Assembly (NCBI GenBank): GCA_963703165.1 | Contig: OY969798.1 | Location: forward strand, 2,852,001-2,916,000 | DNA length: 64,000 nucleotides | Direction: 5' to 3' | DNA from: JBQTKD01 sp963703165 | Lineage (GTDB): Bacteria; Actinomycetota; Actinomycetes; Sporichthyales; Sporichthyaceae | Part shown: one piece after another, positions 60,259-64,000 of the stretch | Layout: each line of letters opens with the position of its first letter | How positions within the stretch are numbered: position 1 is the first letter of the stretch | The notes under the pieces: model-generated | Databases searched by the model: none | The model's input: the letters and a program-made list of their open reading frames with translations, nothing else | What the model was told of the DNA's origin: nothing | Translations under genes and position numbers: made by a program

Positions 60259-60822
60259 GTGAGCCTGATGCGCCCATCCGGACGCAGCACCGTTCCGCGG
60301 TTCCGTCCGGTCAACACCCGGCGGCGAGCGATCGGTGTCTCCGTCGTCGTCGCCGTGCTGGCCACGGTCGGGGCGGGAGCGTGGGCGTTCGGTATCAACT
60401 CCAAGTCCGACCCGACCGCGGGTTGCGTGCCGGCCGCCTACAACGCGCCGCCGCCCACCCAGGCCCTGGTCAACGTCTTCAACAGCACGCAGCGCACCGG
60501 CCTGGCCGACGAGGTCGCCGAGGAACTGCGCCAGCGTGGATTCCAGATCGGCGAGATCGGCAACGACCCGGAGCGTCGCAAGGTCCGCGGCACGGGTGAG
60601 CTGCGCATCGCGCCCAACCCCTCGGCCGAGGCGCAGAAGGACGCGCTGCAGGCCTGGGAGGCCGGGATGAGCGTGAGCCGGGAGAAGCGCGGCAACACCG
60701 ACACCGTCGACTACGTCCTCGGTGAGCGGTGGGAAGGGCTCAACATCGACCCGCAGGCCCCGCCGTGGATCGACCTGCCCTGCGTGCCCGCAGGCTCCGC
60801 AGGGGCTGCGCCCACCAACTGA
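60259..60822 (+). CDS. LytR cell-envelope-related C-terminal-domain protein
   Basis: A 187-residue membrane-anchored protein: basic N-terminus, one membrane segment (AIGVSVVVAVLATVGAGAWA), then a LytR_C domain (ALVNVFNSTQRTGLADEVAE, then LRQRGFQIGEIGNDP). Such proteins lie outside the membrane and are linked to cell-wall polymer attachment. GTG 60259 has GGGGAGAG 5 nt upstream. Follows the preceding gene by 133 nt. Confidence 0.88.
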   Translation: MSLMRPSGRSTVPRFRPVNTRRRAIGVSVVVAVLATVGAGAWAFGINSKSDPTAGCVPAAYNAPPPTQALVNVFNSTQRTGLADEVAEELRQRGFQIGEIGNDPERRKVRGTGELRIAPNPSAEAQKDALQAWEAGMSVSREKRGNTDTVDYVLGERWEGLNIDPQAPPWIDLPCVPAGSAGAAPTN

Positions 60823-60836
60823 TCGACCGCATACTG

Positions 60837-60870
60837 CGCGCCGTCCATCCCTCACGGGACGGGCGGCGCG
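60837..60870. terminator. Strong hairpin after lytR-C gene
   Basis: A 15-bp stem with one mismatch and one wobble (60837-60851 with 60856-60870, loop TCAC), directly after the LytR-C stop. Likely terminator without T-tract. Confidence 0.6.
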
Positions 60871-60921
60871 GTGCTGTGCGGCCTCGGGCGCGGGCGTGGT
60901 TCCGGCCCTAGAAATGGCTGA

Positions 60922-60959
60922 ATCCCGGTTCCAGCTCCTTGCGGAGCAGGTCCCGGGAT
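60922..60959. terminator. Second hairpin before bldC 3' end
   Basis: ATCCCGG (60922-60928) with CCGGGAT (60953-60959), inner stem GCTCC/GGAGC and TTGC loop. It may terminate bldC transcription or be a structured RNA element. Confidence 0.5.
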
Positions 60960-61055
60960 CGCGCCATAACGCCCCTGCCTCTGAAGGGAGGCACCTTCGT
61001 GCTTGCCTGCTGAGCGATGGCCTACCGCGGCGGGCGGAGGCCGGTGCTCGACAGG

Positions 61056-61271
61056 TCAGTTGTCGAAGCGGGCAGCCTGCTGCGGGATCGTGCCGGCGAG
61101 CAGCTGACGAACCTCGGACTCGCGGTAGCGGCGGTGGCCACCGAGGGTACGGATCGAGGTCAGCTTCCCGGCCTTCGCCCAACGGGTGACCGTCTTGGGG
61201 TCGACGCGGAACATGGTGGCAACCTCGGCGGGCGTGAGCAGAGCCTCGGTCTCGGGCGAGTGAGCGTTCAT
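61056..61271 (-). CDS. bldC: Developmental regulator BldC
   Basis: A 71-residue MerR-like DNA-binding protein: TPAEVATMFRVDPKTVTRWA then KAGKLTSIRTLGGHRRYRES, essentially the BldC signature with R-rich wing. BldC controls onset of development in Streptomyces and is conserved in many actinobacteria. The short C-terminal tail (GTIPQQAARFDN) is variable. Its neighbours (conserved gene at 61513, vdh and DUF3073) match the order around bldC in Streptomyces. Confidence 0.97.
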   Translation of the reverse strand: MNAHSPETEALLTPAEVATMFRVDPKTVTRWAKAGKLTSIRTLGGHRRYRESEVRQLLAGTIPQQAARFDN

Positions 61272-61512
61272 GGCGGGCCTCCTAGTCGAGCGACCTTGTG
61301 TCGTCTCGTGAACAAGATGTTGCCTCAGGAGACGGATGTCCGAAATGGTCCGACCGGATCATTTCGACTCGGCCGTCCGGCCGGCACCCCATCAACCGAA
61401 CGGGTGACGCCGGGTCCTTCACCTGAGAACGAGTTGGAGCAGAAGTGATCCGGAGGAGGATCGTCCGCTCTGACCGCGTCTGTCTGTGAGAGTACCTTTG
61501 GCCTGAGAACGG

Positions 61513-62349
61513 TCAACTGAAATGTGCGTATTCGGCGTAACATCTCCAACGATTCACCAAACGGCCGTATCTCTGGACAGCCTCTTGCATGTCCGACGCC
61601 GCCAGGGCCGCCAAGGCCTCCTGCACGTCGCCCGCGGAGTTGTCCGGTTCGGGTTCACCCGGCAGGCGTAACGCCGAGAGTCCGCAGTAGTCCAATTCGA
61701 CGTGGCTCGTGGGATGGAAGCACTCCAGCCAGCGCCCGATGTCGATCACTGCGTCCACCAACGGGTCCCCGGACAGCGTGCGACGCAGCACCACAAGGCT
61801 CCGGGCCACCCGTCGCCGCGCCTCGGTCATCTCGGTGCGGTAACGAAGTCGGGTCCCGGAGAGCTCGTGAATTTCTTCACGCTCTGTGGGTGAGAACGGC
61901 ACGAACCAAGAAAGCGGGACGGTCCACGCCTTTGATCGAATGTGCGGGACGACGGTCGGATTACTTGCCCGCCACGTCGCATAATTCCGTTCTTCTTGAT
62001 CCAGAACTGCTCGCGGGAAATAGGCATCCAACAGCGGGTCCGGGGTGTGATCGCGCAGGTCCTCCATTGCGGTCCAGCACCGCAACGCGACCTGGGTCGG
62101 CGCGCCCAATTGCCGCCCGTCGATCTCGATCAGCAGCAGGCCGTCGTCCCGGGCGTCAGGGGCGACCGGTGGGGGCACGGTGATCAGCCGACGCAGTGCC
62201 GCCTCGCGTTCCAACGCCGGCGCGAGGGCGGGATCGGCAGCGGGGGAGCCGCGGTGGCGCTCCCACTCGCTGAACTGCGGCCCGAGGGCCTCGACGGGCT
62301 CGTAGACACGCAACGCCGCGACGTAAGCCAGGCCCGGCACGCCCGGCAT
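61513..62349 (-). CDS. Conserved bldC-neighbour protein
   Basis: A 278-residue protein: PGVPGLAYVAALRVYEPVEA, ERHRGSPAADPALAPALERE, PHIRSKAWTVPLSWFVPFSP then LRYRTEMTEARRRVARSLVV. It corresponds in position to the conserved hypothetical gene between vdh and bldC in Streptomyces; function unknown. I chose ATG 62349, which precedes the recognisable family sequence. ATG 62409 and 62385 are in frame, but 62371-62430 is a repeat element, making a start inside it less likely. Confidence 0.75.
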   Translation of the reverse strand: MPGVPGLAYVAALRVYEPVEALGPQFSEWERHRGSPAADPALAPALEREAALRRLITVPPPVAPDARDDGLLLIEIDGRQLGAPTQVALRCWTAMEDLRDHTPDPLLDAYFPRAVLDQEERNYATWRASNPTVVPHIRSKAWTVPLSWFVPFSPTEREEIHELSGTRLRYRTEMTEARRRVARSLVVLRRTLSGDPLVDAVIDIGRWLECFHPTSHVELDYCGLSALRLPGEPEPDNSAGDVQEALAALAASDMQEAVQRYGRLVNRWRCYAEYAHFS

Positions 62350-62370
62350 CCTGCCACGCCCCAGGGGACC

Positions 62371-62539
62371 GTCTTCTGCCGGCATGTCGGGCCGTCGCGG
62401 GTCGCTCATACCCCTACTCGCGGGCAGAGGTTGTTCCTTCGGGCGGGCGGGCGGGCGGGCGGTGCGGGGCGGCGTTGTCGTCTTCTGCCGGCATGTGGGG
62501 CCTTTGGCGGCCGGCGATGCACCCACTCGCGGGCAGAAG
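62371..62539. repeat. Two copies of a ~60-bp inverted-repeat element
   Basis: GTCTTCTGCCGGCATGT occurs at 62371 and again at 62480; ACTCGCGGGCAGA follows each at 62416 and 62525. TTCTGCC and GGCAGAA ends are inverted repeats. Period 109. Copy one overlaps the possible start codons of the bldC-neighbour gene. A GGGC run (GGGCGGGCGGGCGGGC) lies between. Confidence 0.75.
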
Positions 62540-62595
62540 TCGGGTACCCGGACACCCGGGCGGGCAGGTGGTTACCCTCGAAACAGGAGGCCGCC

Positions 62596-63777
62596 ATGGT
62601 GGTCGAGCGAGCGAGCGCGACGAGCGAGGGACGAGTGAGAAGCCCGAGCGAGATCGAGCACGGTGCAGGAGATGCGTTCGGTGGCATCGAAGAGCTGCTG
62701 GGCGCGCAATCGGGCTACGAGCAGGTCGTGTTCTGCCGGGACCCGGACAGTGGGCTGCGTGCGGTCATCGCCATCGGCTCCACGGCGCTGGGGCCTGCGC
62801 TGGGCGGGACGCGGTTCTACCCGTACCCGAGCACCGCGGCAGCCGTCGCCGACGTCCTGAAGCTCTCCCGGAGCATGACCTACAAGAACGCGCTGGCCGG
62901 TCTGGACCACGGCGGCGGCAAGGCCGTCATCATCGGCGACCCACGCGCCATCCGCAGTGAGGCGCTGCTGCGCGCCTACGGCCGGTTCGTGGACTCCCTG
63001 GGCGGGCGCTACGTCACCGCGTGCGACGTCGGCACCTACCCGCCGGACATGGACCTGGTCTCCCGCGAGACCGAGTACGCGACCGGCCGCTCCCCGGAGT
63101 TCGGCGGGGCGGGGGACTCCTCGATCCTGACCGCCTGGGGCGTCTACCAGGGCATGCGGGCCTGTGCGGAGCAGGCCTGGGGCTCCCCGTCCCTGCGCGG
63201 GCAGCGCGTCGGCATCTCCGGCGTCGGCAAGGTCGGCTCGCACCTCGTGGAGCACCTCATCGCCGAGGAGGCGGAGGTGCTGGTCACCGACGTGTCCGGC
63301 GCGGCCCTGGCGGCCCTGCAGGCGCGTTGGCCGCAGGTCCGGGTGGTGGGCGACACCGAGACGCTGATCGGGGCTGATCTCGACGTCTACGCCCCGTGCG
63401 CGCTGGGTGGCGCTCTGGACGATGCGACGGCGGCGGCACTCAGTGCCCGGGTCGTGTGCGGCGGGGCCAACAACCAGCTCGCCCACCCGGGGATCGAGAA
63501 GACCCTCGCGGACCGGGGCGTGCTCTACGCGCCGGACTACCTGGTCAACGCCGGGGGCGTCATCCAGGTGGCCGACGAGTTCTACGGGCGCCGTCGCGGC
63601 GGGTTCGACTTCGCCCGCGCGAAGACCCGGGCGAGCAGCATCTACGACACCACCAAGCGGGTCCTGCAGATCGCCGCGACCGACGGCGTCCCGCCCGCGG
63701 TGGCCGCGGACCGCCTCGCCGAGCAGCGCATCGCCGAGGTCAGCCGCCTGCGCGGGATCCTGCCGCCGGAGCACTAA
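62596..63777 (+). CDS. vdh: Val/Leu/Phe-type amino-acid dehydrogenase
   Basis: A 393-residue enzyme of the Leu/Val/Phe dehydrogenase family. The catalytic region is LAGLDHGGGKAVIIGDP, with TACDVGTYPPDMD; the NAD-binding domain has ISGVGKVGSHLVEHL and VTDVSG; further CALGGALDD and ANNQLAHP segments are conserved. It deaminates branched-chain amino acids, giving precursors for catabolism and branched fatty acids. ATG 62596 has AGGAGG 6 nt upstream. The first 20 residues come from a GAGCGAG-type repeat and are not family sequence. Confidence 0.95.
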   Translation: MVVERASATSEGRVRSPSEIEHGAGDAFGGIEELLGAQSGYEQVVFCRDPDSGLRAVIAIGSTALGPALGGTRFYPYPSTAAAVADVLKLSRSMTYKNALAGLDHGGGKAVIIGDPRAIRSEALLRAYGRFVDSLGGRYVTACDVGTYPPDMDLVSRETEYATGRSPEFGGAGDSSILTAWGVYQGMRACAEQAWGSPSLRGQRVGISGVGKVGSHLVEHLIAEEAEVLVTDVSGAALAALQARWPQVRVVGDTETLIGADLDVYAPCALGGALDDATAAALSARVVCGGANNQLAHPGIEKTLADRGVLYAPDYLVNAGGVIQVADEFYGRRRGGFDFARAKTRASSIYDTTKRVLQIAATDGVPPAVAADRLAEQRIAEVSRLRGILPPEH

Positions 63778-63975
63778 AGACGCCCCGGTGGAGCTTTGAG
63801 GCGTGTGTGGCCGGGTCCGCATCACTACATCGCCCGTGACCGGGTACCGTTAGCGCCAGTAAGCGTTCGGTTCGGGTGGCAAGCCCCCCGCCGGTCGCCG
63901 TGTCCGGTAAGTGCGTCGGTACTCCGGCCCGCGCCTTTGTGCGGGTTCAGGAGCATCCTCGGAGGGGGTCGAGCC
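63778..63975. other. 198-nt non-coding leader before DUF3073 gene
   Basis: No gene is visible. It contains a CCCGCGC/GTGCGGG hairpin near 63930-63950 and other GC-rich complementary segments, so the mRNA leader may be structured. I can name no known riboswitch. Confidence 0.4.
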
Positions 63976-64000
63976 ATGGGGCGCGGCCGAGCCAAGGCCA
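63976..64000 (+). CDS. DUF3073 domain protein, partial
   Basis: Only the first eight codons (MGRGRAKA) are in the window, after GGAGGGGG. The start MGRGRAKAK is characteristic of the small basic actinobacterial DUF3073 family, whose gene lies next to vdh in Streptomyces. Cut by the window edge. Confidence 0.8.

Noticed and set aside
62371..62539. Possible CRISPR array
   Set aside because: Only two copies, long inverted units of unequal spacer type, and no cas genes in the window.

Overview
The window is high-GC, densely coded DNA from an actinomycete. Marker genes point to the class Actinomycetia: bldC, a Val/Leu/Phe-type amino-acid dehydrogenase and a DUF3073 gene lie together as in Streptomyces; ybaB-recR-DUF5063, ask-asd, dnaX and the SRP RNA are also present; GTG starts are common. 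BldC and the many secreted beta-propeller proteins would suit a filamentous or sporulating lineage (possibly Sporichthya- or Frankia-like), but the genus is inference.

Layout. 0-13.6 kb: an MFS exporter coupled to a large FAD/Fe-S oxidoreductase, an SRPBCC protein, a very large multi-GAF/PAS/PP2C phosphatase, an SDR, two unrecognised proteins and a DedA membrane protein. 13.8-18.8 kb: three tandem secreted PD40/TolB-like propeller genes, of which the second is frameshifted and the third lacks its 5' end, then a small Asp/His-rich exported protein. 18.8-27 kb: small enzymes (ABM monooxygenase, frameshifted nitroreductase, Mug glycosylase, GNAT, acyl-CoA ligase, lipoprotein, serine hydrolase). 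27-39.5 kb: core genes (asd, ask, ybaB, recR, DUF5063, dnaX, ffs, tRNA-Ser) with a beta-helix secreted protein and an LVIVD-LVIVD-DUF305 operon among them.

39.46-43.38 kb: a compact integrative element in tRNA-Ser(GGA). It has 46-bp direct att repeats (44/46 identical), a tyrosine integrase, an excisionase, an AbiEi/AbiEii toxin-antitoxin pair with a palindromic operator, and a 22-bp direct repeat just inside each end that looks like integrase arm sites. 43.4-57.1 kb is accessory in character: SulP/MerR, a STAS-containing micro-operon, a two-component system with a GerMN lipoprotein, GDPD, sulfotransferase, a Met/His-rich exported protein, TetR with an orphan LivM-type permease, an anti-sigma-type ATPase, TspO and a hydrolase. 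It ends in a tRNA-3'-end-like relic, so it may be an older island stacked on the same target.

57.1-64 kb returns to ordinary chromosome: RibD-like reductase, GNAT, YceI/MarR with operators, a LytR-C protein, bldC, a conserved bldC neighbour, vdh and the start of a DUF3073 gene.

Five apparent single-base frameshifts occur, two of them in genes expected to be essential (ask and dnaX). That suggests indel errors in the sequence as much as real pseudogenes. Dispersed palindromic or low-complexity repeats sit at several gene junctions, notably where genes converge.
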